A DNA stretch of 64,000 bases, taken from NCBI GenBank assembly GCA_965229095.1, contig OZ245855.1, positions 558,001 to 622,000 on the forward strand. The letters are read 5' to 3'. Of the stretch, positions 28,041-36,811 are shown piece after piece. Below the pieces are notes generated by a model, which did no database searches, was not told the DNA's origin, and worked only from the letters and a program-made list of their open reading frames with translations. A program made the translations under genes and the position numbers. The DNA is from Taibaiella sp965229095. GTDB taxonomy: Bacteria > Bacteroidota > Bacteroidia > Chitinophagales > Chitinophagaceae. Within the stretch, counting starts at the first letter, position 1; every line of letters starts with the position of its first letter.

Positions 28041-29397
28041 GCTTTCCCTGCGGTCCACACTTGTGTTTGCCCTCACACTGGCCCTGGTGCTCCTGGGGAC
28101 CTTTCTTCTGTTCCGGCAGTTCACGGCCAATCTCTATAACAAAAAGCTGCAGGAACGGGCGCTGCTGGCAGCCAATTTTTATTTTGAGAAAGATGAGGTG
28201 AGCATACACTACTACCGGCTTATAGAAGAGCGGTTCCGGAAAATATCCAATGAGGCCATTCGCGTGTACACTGCCACGGATCATAAGCTGAGTATAGACG
28301 ATAAACTGCCCTACACCCTTTCCCCGGCCGAACTGCAGCGGGTGATCGCACATGGAAGAGGTCATTTTCATGATGGCCGGCGGCAGGTCGAGGCGATCTA
28401 TTACCGGGATAACCAGGGCGACTTTATCGTGGCCGCCTCGGGTATAGATGCTACAGGCTATGTACAGATATGGACGCTGGGCCGGCTGCTGATCTGCCTG
28501 TTCCTGCTTAGCCTGCCTTTGCATTATGCCATTACCAGGTTCGTATCGGGGCAAACGTTCCGGCCTTTCGGCAGCGTGATCCGGAAGGTGAATTCTCTTA
28601 CCGCAGAGAACCTGCATTCCCGCCTGGAAATACCGCCCGGCCGGCCCGATGAGATGAAGGAAATGATCGTAACATTCAACTATTTCCTGGAACGGCTGGA
28701 ACAGGGGGTACATATGCAACGTACGTTCATGAAGAATGCTTCCCATGAGCTGAAAACCCCGTTGGCCGGGCTTATAGGCAATATTGAAGTGACGCTGAAC
28801 CAGCCCAGGACCAACGAGGTGTACCGGGAGCAACTGCAATCGCTCAAGCAGGACGCGCTGCATCTGAAGAGCCTGGTGGAATGCCTGCTGACCTTGTCGG
28901 GCCTGCAAATGCAGGAACGCCAGGAGATGCAGCCGGTACGTATCGACGAGGTACTATGGAATGTTCTGGAGCGCAAAAACCTGGAATACCCCGATGCCTC
29001 GCTGCTGGTCGATTTTGATGCTGTTGCCGACCGGGAGTCTTTGCTCACCGTGACCGGGAACCGCGACCTGCTGTTTGTAGCATTGTCCAATATTATCGAT
29101 AATGCCATCAAGTTTTCGGACGTGCAACCGGTCCGTATTTCGGCCTCGGTACAACAAGAAAGGCTGTTGCTCACCGTGGAGGACCGTGGCGCCGGTATTC
29201 CTGCCCCGGAGCGGGATGCGGTCTTCCAGCTTTTTTACCGGGCCAGCAATGCACAACATATGGCAGGGCATGGTATCGGGTTGCACCTGACCCGCCAGAT
29301 CCTGGACCGGCACGGGGCCGGGATCGATATACTTCCTGCAGCCGGAAAGGGAACGATCGTTCGCCTTTATTTTCCCGGCAGCACACAGGCATTATAG
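28024..29397 (+). CDS. Sensor histidine kinase (CusS-like)
   Basis: 457 residues. Membrane segments near 12-34 (STLVFALTLALVLLGTFLLF) and 148-170 (WTLGRLLICLFLLSLPLHYA); HAMP-like linker (RPFGSVIRKVNSLTAENLHS); H-box NASHELKTPLAGLIGNIE; N-box NIIDNAIKFSD; G1 DRGAGIP; G2 GHGIGLHLTRQIL. The short periplasmic loop (about 110 residues) and the neighbouring efflux operon suggest a metal or envelope-stress sensor, an inference from context. Confidence 0.92.
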   Translation: MSLRRKLSLRSTLVFALTLALVLLGTFLLFRQFTANLYNKKLQERALLAANFYFEKDEVSIHYYRLIEERFRKISNEAIRVYTATDHKLSIDDKLPYTLSPAELQRVIAHGRGHFHDGRRQVEAIYYRDNQGDFIVAASGIDATGYVQIWTLGRLLICLFLLSLPLHYAITRFVSGQTFRPFGSVIRKVNSLTAENLHSRLEIPPGRPDEMKEMIVTFNYFLERLEQGVHMQRTFMKNASHELKTPLAGLIGNIEVTLNQPRTNEVYREQLQSLKQDALHLKSLVECLLTLSGLQMQERQEMQPVRIDEVLWNVLERKNLEYPDASLLVDFDAVADRESLLTVTGNRDLLFVALSNIIDNAIKFSDVQPVRISASVQQERLLLTVEDRGAGIPAPERDAVFQLFYRASNAQHMAGHGIGLHLTRQILDRHGAGIDILPAAGKGTIVRLYFPGSTQAL

Positions 29398-29564
29398 CGA
29401 TGCGATCGGCCCTTATGCGATAGTCCCAAGTGCAGCCCTGTAATAATGCAGAGTACGATCACGAAGAAACCCAGCAATATTTCTTTCCAGCAAAGCCCGC
29501 GCAGGATTCCCAGCAGCTCCTGCCAATCTTTTTCCCATGTGGTTTTCGGAGCTTTATCTTTCAT
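29367..29564 (-). CDS. Small single-span membrane protein of the efflux operon
   Basis: 65 residues: MKDKAPKTTWEKDWQELLGI, then one membrane span (EILLGFFVIVLCIITGLHLG) and a short basic tail. The ATG follows the RND pump stop after only 2 nt, strong evidence that it is translated as the last gene of the operon. Its 3' end overlaps the convergent kinase gene by 31 nt. It may be a small accessory subunit of the pump; no family is recognised. Confidence 0.65.
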   Translation of the reverse strand: MKDKAPKTTWEKDWQELLGILRGLCWKEILLGFFVIVLCIITGLHLGLSHKGRSHRYNACVLPGK

Positions 29565-29566
29565 GC

Positions 29567-32500
29567 CTAGTCGGTTGTGCCGGGCTGCTGCTTGCGGTAG
29601 GCCAGGTAGAAGATCTGCGGCAATACCAATAAGCTGAGCAGCATACAGACGATGAGACCGCCAACGATCATAATGGCCAGGGGTTTCTGGATCTCGGAGC
29701 CTATACCCGAAGACATGGCGGCAGGTAACAGGCCCAGGGATCCCATAACGGCGATCATAAATACCGGCCGGATACGGTCGCGTACGCCGTTGCCGATGGC
29801 TTCTTTTAGTGGCATACCCCTGGACAGGTATTGTTTCATAACGGAGATAAGGATAATACCGTCGATAGTGCCTACACCGAACAAGATAATAAAGCCGATA
29901 CCTGCCGAAATACCGAATATGGTATGCGTGATCCAGAGCGACAGGAACCCTCCAATAAATGCGAAGGGCACCGTGATAAGGGAGAGCAGCATATCCTTTA
30001 CATTGCCGAAATTGACATACAGCAGGAAAGCGATCAGCAGCAGCGATAAAGGAACGATAAAGGACAAACGGCTTATGGCGCGCTGCTGACTTTCAAATTC
30101 GCCTGCCCATTCGAGGGTATAGGATGGCGGCAGGGTGACCTTTTGCGCGACGAGCTTTTGCGCATCGGCTATAGTGCCGCCAAGATCGCGGCCACGTACC
30201 GAAAAGCCAACGGCAATGTATCGTGTATTGCCCTGGCGGTAAATAAAGGCCGGCCCCGTATGAAAACCGATGTCGGCGATCTCCGAGAGAGGTACCTTGG
30301 TATTGCCGGCGCAGGGTACCAGTATATTGCTGATCTCCTGCTCGGAGCGGCGAAAATGTTCATCGTAGCGGATGCGGATATCGAACATGCGGTCGCCTTC
30401 GTAGAAGGTGGAAGCAGCCTTGCCGCCGATCGCCATTTCCACTACGGCCTGCGCGTCGGCCATCGTAACACCATAGCGGGCCATGCGCCGTTCGCTGAGG
30501 CGTATTTGCAGCTCCGGCAGGCCTATGTTACGGAACACATTGATATCCTCCACACCTTTGACTTGCTTGAGTACAGAGGCAATGCTGTCGGCGGTTTGTT
30601 CCAGTTGCTCCAGGTTGTCGCCGTACACCTTGGCTACCAGCGAGCTTTTTACCCCGGCTACATACTCTTCCACATTATCCATGATGGGCTGGCTGAAGCC
30701 GAAGATAACGCCCGGATATACATCCAGGGACTTTTGCATGGCATCGATCAGTTGTTCCTTGCTCATCTTTGTCTTCCACTGGTCTTTGTCTTTCAATTGT
30801 ACGTGGAATTCGACGTTGAAAAAGCCTGTGGGATCGGTGCCGTCATTAGGCCTTCCGGTCTGTGTGAGTACGAAGCTTACCGGGTCGAAGCTGCGCAGCC
30901 GGGCTTTGATCTCGCCCGCCAGGCGCACCGATTCCTGCAGGTTGATACTGTTGGGTAAGGTAGCGCGTATATAAATAGAACCTTCGTTGAGCTTGGGTAT
31001 AAATTCGGTGCCGATGCGGGAGAAGCCAAGCAGGCAGGTACATAACAAAGCGGCAAATACGGCTATCGTTCCTTTACGGTACCGGCTGGCAAAAGCGAAG
31101 AGCTTATAAATGCCTTTCATGAACCATTCGGTAACGGGATTGTGCCGGTCCACCACATTTTTTTTCAGCAGGAGCTTACACATAACGGGAACATAGGTCA
31201 GGCTGAGGATAAGCGAGCCCAGCAATGCATAGCCCAGGGTGAAGGCCAGGGGAGAGAACATCTTTCCCTCTACCTTCTGAAAGGTAAATATAGGTAGCAA
31301 GGCTACGATAAGAATAACCTGGGCAAACAAGATCGACTTGCCCACAGAGCGGGCCCTGTCGCTGATAAAGCCATCTTTAGGCATGAGGTTGAACTCGGCC
31401 ATGCCCATTTCCCTGGCCCGCTTGTCGAGGCCCACGAATACGTGCTCAACAATGACTAGGGTACCTTCCAACAACAAGCCGAAATCTACGGCGCCGATGG
31501 AAATGAGGTTGGCCGATAAGCCCTGCAGCCGCAGCATAATAAGGGCAAACAGGAAAGCCAGGGGGATCACCGAAGCTACAATGAGCGTCGTGCGCCAGTT
31601 GTAGAGGAATACGAATACGATAACGGATACCAGCAATATACCTTCGATAAGGTTATGGGTAACGGTATTGATCGTTTTATCCACCAGCTCGGTACGGTCC
31701 AGGAAAGGCTCTATCTTCACGTCTTTGGGCAGAATGCGTTCATTAAGATCCTTGATCCGTTCGCGCAGGTGGCCGATCACTTCGTTGGGGTTCTGGCCGC
31801 GCAGCATCACCACGATACCTTCTACCAGGTCGTTATCGTCGTTCAGCCCGGTCTGGCCCAGGCGTGGCTTTCCCGAAACGCTTACGGTAGCTACGTTCTT
31901 GACCAGTATCGGTGTATTACCGGCATTGGTAACAGGAATGTTCTCGATGTCCGATAACTTATCCAGCAAACCGATACCGCGTACTACGTAGGCCTGGCTT
32001 CCTTTCTGGATCACATCGCCACCTACGTTGATATTGCTTTTGCTTACCGCTTCGTACACATCCAGGGCCGAGAGGTTGTAATTGGCCAGTTCTACGGGAT
32101 TTACACTGATCTCGTAACTCTTTTCCTCGCCGCCGAAGCTCACCACATCGGCCACGCCGGGTACGGATAACAGCTCCCTTTCTATCGTCCACTCCTGTAT
32201 GGCCGACAGCTCTCTTATAGGACGGTCCTTGCTGCGTATCACATACCGGAATATTTCGCCGGTGGCGCCGTAAGGCGGCTCGATCTCGGCCGAAGCGCCA
32301 TCGGGAAGCGTTACATTACGCATGCGGTTGGAGGCATATTGCTGGGCGTAAAAGTCAGTGATGTCGTCCTGGAAATTGACGGTCACTACCGAAAGCCCGA
32401 ACAATGATATCGAACGGACATCGGTCTTGCCGGGAATGGTACTCATTTCCCTGGTAATAGGCAGGGTCACGAATTTCTCGATCTCCTCGGCACTGCGCCC

Positions 32501-32671
32501 CGGCCATTGGGTAATAATACGGGCACGAGTGCTGGTTACATCGGGGTAGGCCTCGATCAAGGTATGCTTTACCGCTACGATGCCGCCTGCCAGCAACAGG
32601 AACGTGAAAAAGAGGACAATAATATGATTGCGGAGCGCGTACTTGACGATGTGCTCGATAAACTTGGTCAT
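29567..32671 (-). CDS. CusA/CzcA-type RND heavy-metal efflux permease
   Basis: 1034 residues, normal for RND pumps, with paired six-helix halves and large periplasmic loops. N-terminus RNHIIVLFFTFLLLAGGIVA; typical ITQWPGRSAEEIEKFVTLPI near residue 50. The proton-relay motif of metal pumps (DFGxxxDGAxxxVEN) reads DFGLLLEGTLVIVEH here: the second Asp is Glu and Asn is His, a variant that may change metal range. With the periplasmic adaptor and outer-membrane channel upstream it forms a complete tripartite pump. Confidence 0.92.
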   Translation of the reverse strand: MTKFIEHIVKYALRNHIIVLFFTFLLLAGGIVAVKHTLIEAYPDVTSTRARIITQWPGRSAEEIEKFVTLPITREMSTIPGKTDVRSISLFGLSVVTVNFQDDITDFYAQQYASNRMRNVTLPDGASAEIEPPYGATGEIFRYVIRSKDRPIRELSAIQEWTIERELLSVPGVADVVSFGGEEKSYEISVNPVELANYNLSALDVYEAVSKSNINVGGDVIQKGSQAYVVRGIGLLDKLSDIENIPVTNAGNTPILVKNVATVSVSGKPRLGQTGLNDDNDLVEGIVVMLRGQNPNEVIGHLRERIKDLNERILPKDVKIEPFLDRTELVDKTINTVTHNLIEGILLVSVIVFVFLYNWRTTLIVASVIPLAFLFALIMLRLQGLSANLISIGAVDFGLLLEGTLVIVEHVFVGLDKRAREMGMAEFNLMPKDGFISDRARSVGKSILFAQVILIVALLPIFTFQKVEGKMFSPLAFTLGYALLGSLILSLTYVPVMCKLLLKKNVVDRHNPVTEWFMKGIYKLFAFASRYRKGTIAVFAALLCTCLLGFSRIGTEFIPKLNEGSIYIRATLPNSINLQESVRLAGEIKARLRSFDPVSFVLTQTGRPNDGTDPTGFFNVEFHVQLKDKDQWKTKMSKEQLIDAMQKSLDVYPGVIFGFSQPIMDNVEEYVAGVKSSLVAKVYGDNLEQLEQTADSIASVLKQVKGVEDINVFRNIGLPELQIRLSERRMARYGVTMADAQAVVEMAIGGKAASTFYEGDRMFDIRIRYDEHFRRSEQEISNILVPCAGNTKVPLSEIADIGFHTGPAFIYRQGNTRYIAVGFSVRGRDLGGTIADAQKLVAQKVTLPPSYTLEWAGEFESQQRAISRLSFIVPLSLLLIAFLLYVNFGNVKDMLLSLITVPFAFIGGFLSLWITHTIFGISAGIGFIILFGVGTIDGIILISVMKQYLSRGMPLKEAIGNGVRDRIRPVFMIAVMGSLGLLPAAMSSGIGSEIQKPLAIMIVGGLIVCMLLSLLVLPQIFYLAYRKQQPGTTD

Positions 32672-32711
32672 AACGGGAAATGTTTGAACGGCGGGCGCCG
32701 CAGGAATAAGA

Positions 32712-33806
32712 CTACCTTTCTTTGAGCTTGTTGTAGATCAGCAATGGGTTTTGGGTAATGAGCGTATCGCCTTTGCGGAGACCCTGTCCGCTGGCCAGGT
32801 AGTAATAATTACGGTCGGAGGATATGGGGTCTATAGCTACTGCTTCGGCCTGGCAGCCTTGCGTGCAGCGGATTACACGATAGCTGTTGTCGACAAACAG
32901 GGCCGCGTTGCGGGGTACGCGAAGACCGGTCTCGCCCGATGCTTTTTGTACATTCACCCGTACCATCATGGAAGGTTTCAGGGCGAGGTCGTTGTTGTCG
33001 AGCGCTATGATCGCCTTCAGCACGCGTTCTTCGGCATCGAATATATTGGATAGCCTTGTGATGCTGCCGCCGAAGACCCTGTCGGGATAAGCGGTGGTTA
33101 CGATATCCACTTTCTGCCCTACGGAAACACTGCCCAGTTGAGCCGCATACACGTTGGCCATAACCCAAACCTTCTTGAGGTCGGAGAGCACGAACAGGTC
33201 ATCTTCACCGGCATCGACCTGGTAGCCATTGGTGATCTTTTTTTCTACTATATAACCGCTCATTGGTGCGCGGATCACCAACTGGCCGTTTTCCACGCTG
33301 CCGCCCTGCAAGGTTAAGGTCTCTTTGATGCGGCCAATCTCGCTTTCGGCGGCCGTTACGGTGTTGCTTGCTTCCAGCAGGTCCTTGTCCGAAGCTACGC
33401 CGTCCTGGTGCAGGTTGCGGGTGGCCTGCAGGTTGCGCCGGGCCAGGTTCAGCTCGGCCTCGGCCTTATGCAGCTCCGATTTTTGCCCGCTCAGCTCGGC
33501 GGTCTTCAGCGTAGCCAGTATCTTTCCTTTCTCCACGTAGTCGCCGAGGTTGAAATTGACCTGCTGGATCACGCCGCTGGCCAGCGATTGATAGCGGTAA
33601 ATATGATCCTGGTCGTAGCTTACGCTGCCGGTAAATTCCAGCTCTGCGTTGACATAGCCTTCATCTACCGTATCGGTACGGATCAGCTTGCTGAGTTCCG
33701 GGGTGATGATGCAGGCTGTTGTAGCAGCCGTTTTGGGTACTTCCTGCGATGGGCCGCAGGCGGCCAGGCCGGTGAAGGCCAGCAGGGAAATGGTACGTAT
33801 ATTCAT
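32712..33806 (-). CDS. Periplasmic adaptor (membrane-fusion) lipoprotein, CusB/CzcB-like
   Basis: 364 residues. Lipoprotein signal with lipobox LAAC (residues about 14-17). Barrel-sandwich hybrid and hairpin: YQSLASGVIQQVNFNLGDYV, coiled-coil hairpin ELHKAEAELNLARRNLQATR, LVIRAPMSGYIVEKKITNG, then beta-barrel WVMANVYAAQLGSVSVGQKV. It bridges the RND permease and TolC-type channel. There is no His/Met-rich N-terminal metal site, as is common in Bacteroidota versions. Confidence 0.92.
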   Translation of the reverse strand: MNIRTISLLAFTGLAACGPSQEVPKTAATTACIITPELSKLIRTDTVDEGYVNAELEFTGSVSYDQDHIYRYQSLASGVIQQVNFNLGDYVEKGKILATLKTAELSGQKSELHKAEAELNLARRNLQATRNLHQDGVASDKDLLEASNTVTAAESEIGRIKETLTLQGGSVENGQLVIRAPMSGYIVEKKITNGYQVDAGEDDLFVLSDLKKVWVMANVYAAQLGSVSVGQKVDIVTTAYPDRVFGGSITRLSNIFDAEERVLKAIIALDNNDLALKPSMMVRVNVQKASGETGLRVPRNAALFVDNSYRVIRCTQGCQAEAVAIDPISSDRNYYYLASGQGLRKGDTLITQNPLLIYNKLKER

Positions 33807-33843
33807 TGTTGTAGCCTTATAGAATTAAGTTGTGGCAATAGTG

Positions 33844-35151
33844 TTACAGCTCTTGCCCGGTCAGATAACTAAGCTCTTCCTTTTGTGTGGCGATATCTTT
33901 CAATGCTTCATAGTATTGTTCTTTACTTTCCCGGAACGATTCCAGGAAGTCGAGCAATTGCAGCAAGCTTATATTTTTCTCTTTGAAGTTCCGGGTAACG
34001 GCGGCCGTCATCTGGTGCAGGCGCCCGATATAGCCGGTATCAATGCCTTCGAAAAGTGTAATCGACCGGTTGAGGTCCGACCAGGTTTTGATCACATTGT
34101 TATGCACCTCGTTGACCTTGTTTTTTTCCATCAGCATGCTTTTCTGCACCTCCAGCCGGGCTACCCGGATATTACCTTTGTTGCGGTTGAAGACAGGCAA
34201 CTCCATGCCCACACCTGCACCCAGGAAGTTGAGCTGGTTATTGCCATTGCGGTCGTAACCCAGGTTGAAAGTCACATTAGGAACGGCATTCGCCTTTTCC
34301 AGCTTTAAGGCTGCTTCGCTTACTTCTGTGTCTTTGCGGGCCGCAGCCAGCGCTGCATTATGTGTTTCGGCCAATGCTGTAAGGTCTTCCGGGCCATGCT
34401 GTTTCAGACTTTGTATGGCCTGGGGGCTCATCAATATAGGGTCGGTTAGCACGAGAAAGGCGCCGGGAGCGGCATTCATCAGCGTCTTAAGGCTCTTTTG
34501 TGTTTCAGAGATGCGTTCCCTGAATCCTTTAATATCTACCTGGAGAGATAGTAGCAATCCTTTGAGCCGGAAGAACTCGGCCTGCGATATATTGCCTTCC
34601 TGGAGCAATGATTGCTGCGCGCTGACGAGTTGTTCGACCTCCTGCAACTGGTAGCTGCGGTCGGCGCTTACTTCCTGGAGGAAGTACAGTTCGGCGCAGA
34701 GCTGGCGGAATTCGGCTTTTAGGGCCAGCAGCATGTCCATGAAGGTCTGCTCGGCCTGCTCCTTATTCCGCATTTCCAGGGCTACGTTTTTCCTGCGCTT
34801 GCCGGCCGTCTGGACCATCTGTTCGATGGATGCAGTAAACGTACGGTTGCGCCAGAAGTTGCCGAAGAGGGGAGGGGATTCGTCGGTATTGGGGGTGTTG
34901 TACAATTGAATGTCGCCCAGGTTGAATACCGGATTGCTCCAGGCTTTGGCCTGCAGGATACGCGCATCGGCCTGGTTGATGTTGAGTCGCTCGGCCAGTA
35001 GCGGCAGGTTGTTTTCAAGAAATACTTTTTCCGCTTCCTGGCGTGTATAGCGCAGTGTATCGCCCTGGGCAAAGCTGCGGGTTTGTGACTGTACTGTTAT
35101 CCAGAGCAGTATCAGGAAGCAGAACTGGTATTTCGGACATGGTCGTTGCAT
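33844..35151 (-). CDS. TolC-family outer-membrane efflux protein
   Basis: 435 residues. Signal peptide ending near SFA-Q; two OEP repeats with long helices (LLAERLNINQADARILQAKA ... LEVQKSMLMEKNKVNEVHNN). First gene of the efflux operon; about 250 nt of non-coding sequence lies upstream before the divergent acidic-protein gene. Confidence 0.9.
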   Translation of the reverse strand: MQRPCPKYQFCFLILLWITVQSQTRSFAQGDTLRYTRQEAEKVFLENNLPLLAERLNINQADARILQAKAWSNPVFNLGDIQLYNTPNTDESPPLFGNFWRNRTFTASIEQMVQTAGKRRKNVALEMRNKEQAEQTFMDMLLALKAEFRQLCAELYFLQEVSADRSYQLQEVEQLVSAQQSLLQEGNISQAEFFRLKGLLLSLQVDIKGFRERISETQKSLKTLMNAAPGAFLVLTDPILMSPQAIQSLKQHGPEDLTALAETHNAALAAARKDTEVSEAALKLEKANAVPNVTFNLGYDRNGNNQLNFLGAGVGMELPVFNRNKGNIRVARLEVQKSMLMEKNKVNEVHNNVIKTWSDLNRSITLFEGIDTGYIGRLHQMTAAVTRNFKEKNISLLQLLDFLESFRESKEQYYEALKDIATQKEELSYLTGQEL

Positions 35152-35397
35152 ATGATCTCCGTTATTCTATCGGAGTGCAATATTAGCCGGGCAAGATTAC
35201 AGGCAGGTTGCAGCAAGATTAGAAAACGATGAGAGCCAACGAGATTACGGCGCAATGTGGTACACGATAGCCGCAGGCTGTGCCCGCTATTTTTATCCGG
35301 GCGGAGCTAAGCGGCCTTTCCGGTTGTGTTAATGTTGTATCCGGGTCAACTTTGTGGCTCCTGTTGCTGTTTTAAAAGGACATCAACTTTTAAAGAT

Positions 35398-35820
35398 ATG
35401 GGAAAGTATAAGGACAAAGGGGAGCATCAATTACATAGGGATAGCGTAGACAAACATACGATACATCTTGAGAACAGCGATATCGAACGTATGCCGGACT
35501 CCGATGAAGACTATCGTTTACCCAGGAAACTTCCCGATACTAAACCAGGCTATACCGGTGAAGATGGCAATGATGAAGAAGAACTTCTTGACGGGGAAAC
35601 CGATATTTCGCCGGTGGAAATAGCCTTGTTGGAAGCCGCAGAGTGGGATGCGACCAGCGATGAGACCCTGGCTTCGGATTTGCTTGATGATACCGATGAA
35701 GAAGGAGAAGAACTGAACGAAGGGCCTGCCGAAGATAATGTATTTGACACAGGCGAAGACCTGGATATGCCTAATAGCGTGACCAACCCGGATATCGATG
35801 CTGATGAGGAAGACGAGTAG
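35398..35820 (+). CDS. Small highly acidic protein
   Basis: 140 residues from the ATG at 35398 (an upstream frame to 35326 has Cys-rich non-coding character). A basic, His-rich N-terminus (MGKYKDKGEHQLHRD) precedes a long Asp/Glu-rich remainder (DDTDEEGEELNEGPAEDN; DIDADEEDE). No fold motif; probably disordered and cytosolic. I know similar acidic proteins only as Bacteroidota hypotheticals. The function is unknown. Confidence 0.65.
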   Translation: MGKYKDKGEHQLHRDSVDKHTIHLENSDIERMPDSDEDYRLPRKLPDTKPGYTGEDGNDEEELLDGETDISPVEIALLEAAEWDATSDETLASDLLDDTDEEGEELNEGPAEDNVFDTGEDLDMPNSVTNPDIDADEEDE

Positions 35821-35909
35821 GAGCAAGAATTAAGAACAAAATAAGGTACCCGCTAAAGGGGCGGGCGCCTGTTTCGAACGATAGCGATATCCTTAGGTAT
35901 AAATCGACA

Positions 35910-36029
35910 TCAGCAACCGACTTGCCCCAACAGCCAATAAACGATCACGAAAACGAGAACGGTGCCAAGACAGCCCCCGCCCCATTTCCAGGCAGCAGCG
36001 CCGGCTAATAATCCCCTGAGCCAATCCAT
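35910..36029 (-). CDS. 39-residue Gly/Trp-rich single-span membrane protein
   Basis: A frame too short for usual calling: MDWLRGLLAGAAAWKWGGGC followed by LGTVLVFVIVYWLLGQVGC and TGA. It has one hydrophobic span with a GGGC turn and Trp/Lys at the interface. The composition is non-random, and I recognise the AWKWGGGCLGT pattern from other Bacteroidota small proteins. The rest of the gap 35821-36292 holds only hairpin sequence. Confidence 0.6.
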   Translation of the reverse strand: MDWLRGLLAGAAAWKWGGGCLGTVLVFVIVYWLLGQVGC

Positions 36030-36215
36030 AAGCTTTTTGTTTTTGAAGAATTAATGGTTTCTATACTCAACAAAAAAACGACTTTAAGGTTCAGTTGAGG
36101 CGTATGGGTATTACCGGGTAAAGTTGGTTTTCTGCAACGCTATAGCGTATAAAGTTCTTTCTCGCAGTAGCTGCGGCGATACTAGGGATTCCGGCAAAAC
36201 GCTATAGCGAAGATA

Positions 36216-36274
36216 AAAAGCCACAAGCCTGTCACATGGAGCAAAGTCGACATGTAGACAGGCTTGTGGCTTTT
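36216..36274. terminator. Bidirectional terminator with 18-bp stem
   Basis: AAAAGCCACAAGCCTGTC pairs perfectly with GACAGGCTTGTGGCTTTT, flanked by A-run and T-run, so it can act both ways. The inner loop (ACATGGAGCAAAGTCGACAT) recurs with changes at 42.56 kb. Confidence 0.85.
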
Positions 36275-36292
36275 GAAGTATACTCGTTTATT

Positions 36293-36766
36293 TTAATCGG
36301 TCAGCACCAGCTTTAAGGGCTCTGTGTAGAATCGTGTACGAAGAGAATCGGGATAGGCAGACATGATGTCGTAAAACAATACGGTATCGCCTCCTTTACT
36401 GTAAGCTCTCACATTAGGGATCCAGTCATCGGGCAGTTTGCCGTTCACGCTTTCGGTAAAATAATGATCCGTCATGATACGTGGTTTCCCGGTGCTATCC
36501 TCGTAAAGGCCCCTTTCCGAATAAGAGAACATAAACTGGATGACCTGGCGGGGATTACCATTGGTATCCTTTGTCACAAGCGGGTAGGCGATCAGGGAGT
36601 CAAACATCTTTTTGGAAATTTTGCCGCTGCCGATCAATCCGCCATAAAGATAGCTTTTGCCTTTAAACGTTACTTTCTTCTTCTGCGGCTGCGGCTTTTG
36701 CGCCTGCGCTACCATCATGAAAAGACTTACTGCTATTATACTGAACCCGATAGTGTACTTTTTCAT
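36293..36766 (-). CDS. Secreted hypothetical protein with GldM-C-terminal-like domain
   Basis: 157 residues. Signal peptide (MKKYTIGFSIIAVSLFMMVA). The mature part has YGGLIGSGKISKKMFDSLIA, QFMFSYSERG, and GGDTVLFYDIMSAYPDSLRT. The order GKISK / hydrophobic strand / G(D/Q)xVxFxDI resembles the C-terminal domain of the gliding/T9SS protein GldM, but the likeness is weak and by eye. It lies 45 nt downstream of valS on the same strand and is closed by a strong terminator. Confidence 0.65.
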   Translation of the reverse strand: MKKYTIGFSIIAVSLFMMVAQAQKPQPQKKKVTFKGKSYLYGGLIGSGKISKKMFDSLIAYPLVTKDTNGNPRQVIQFMFSYSERGLYEDSTGKPRIMTDHYFTESVNGKLPDDWIPNVRAYSKGGDTVLFYDIMSAYPDSLRTRFYTEPLKLVLTD

Positions 36767-36811
36767 TCTGAATGGATGAGAACAATAAAAAAATAATGTT
36801 GCCTGCCCAAG

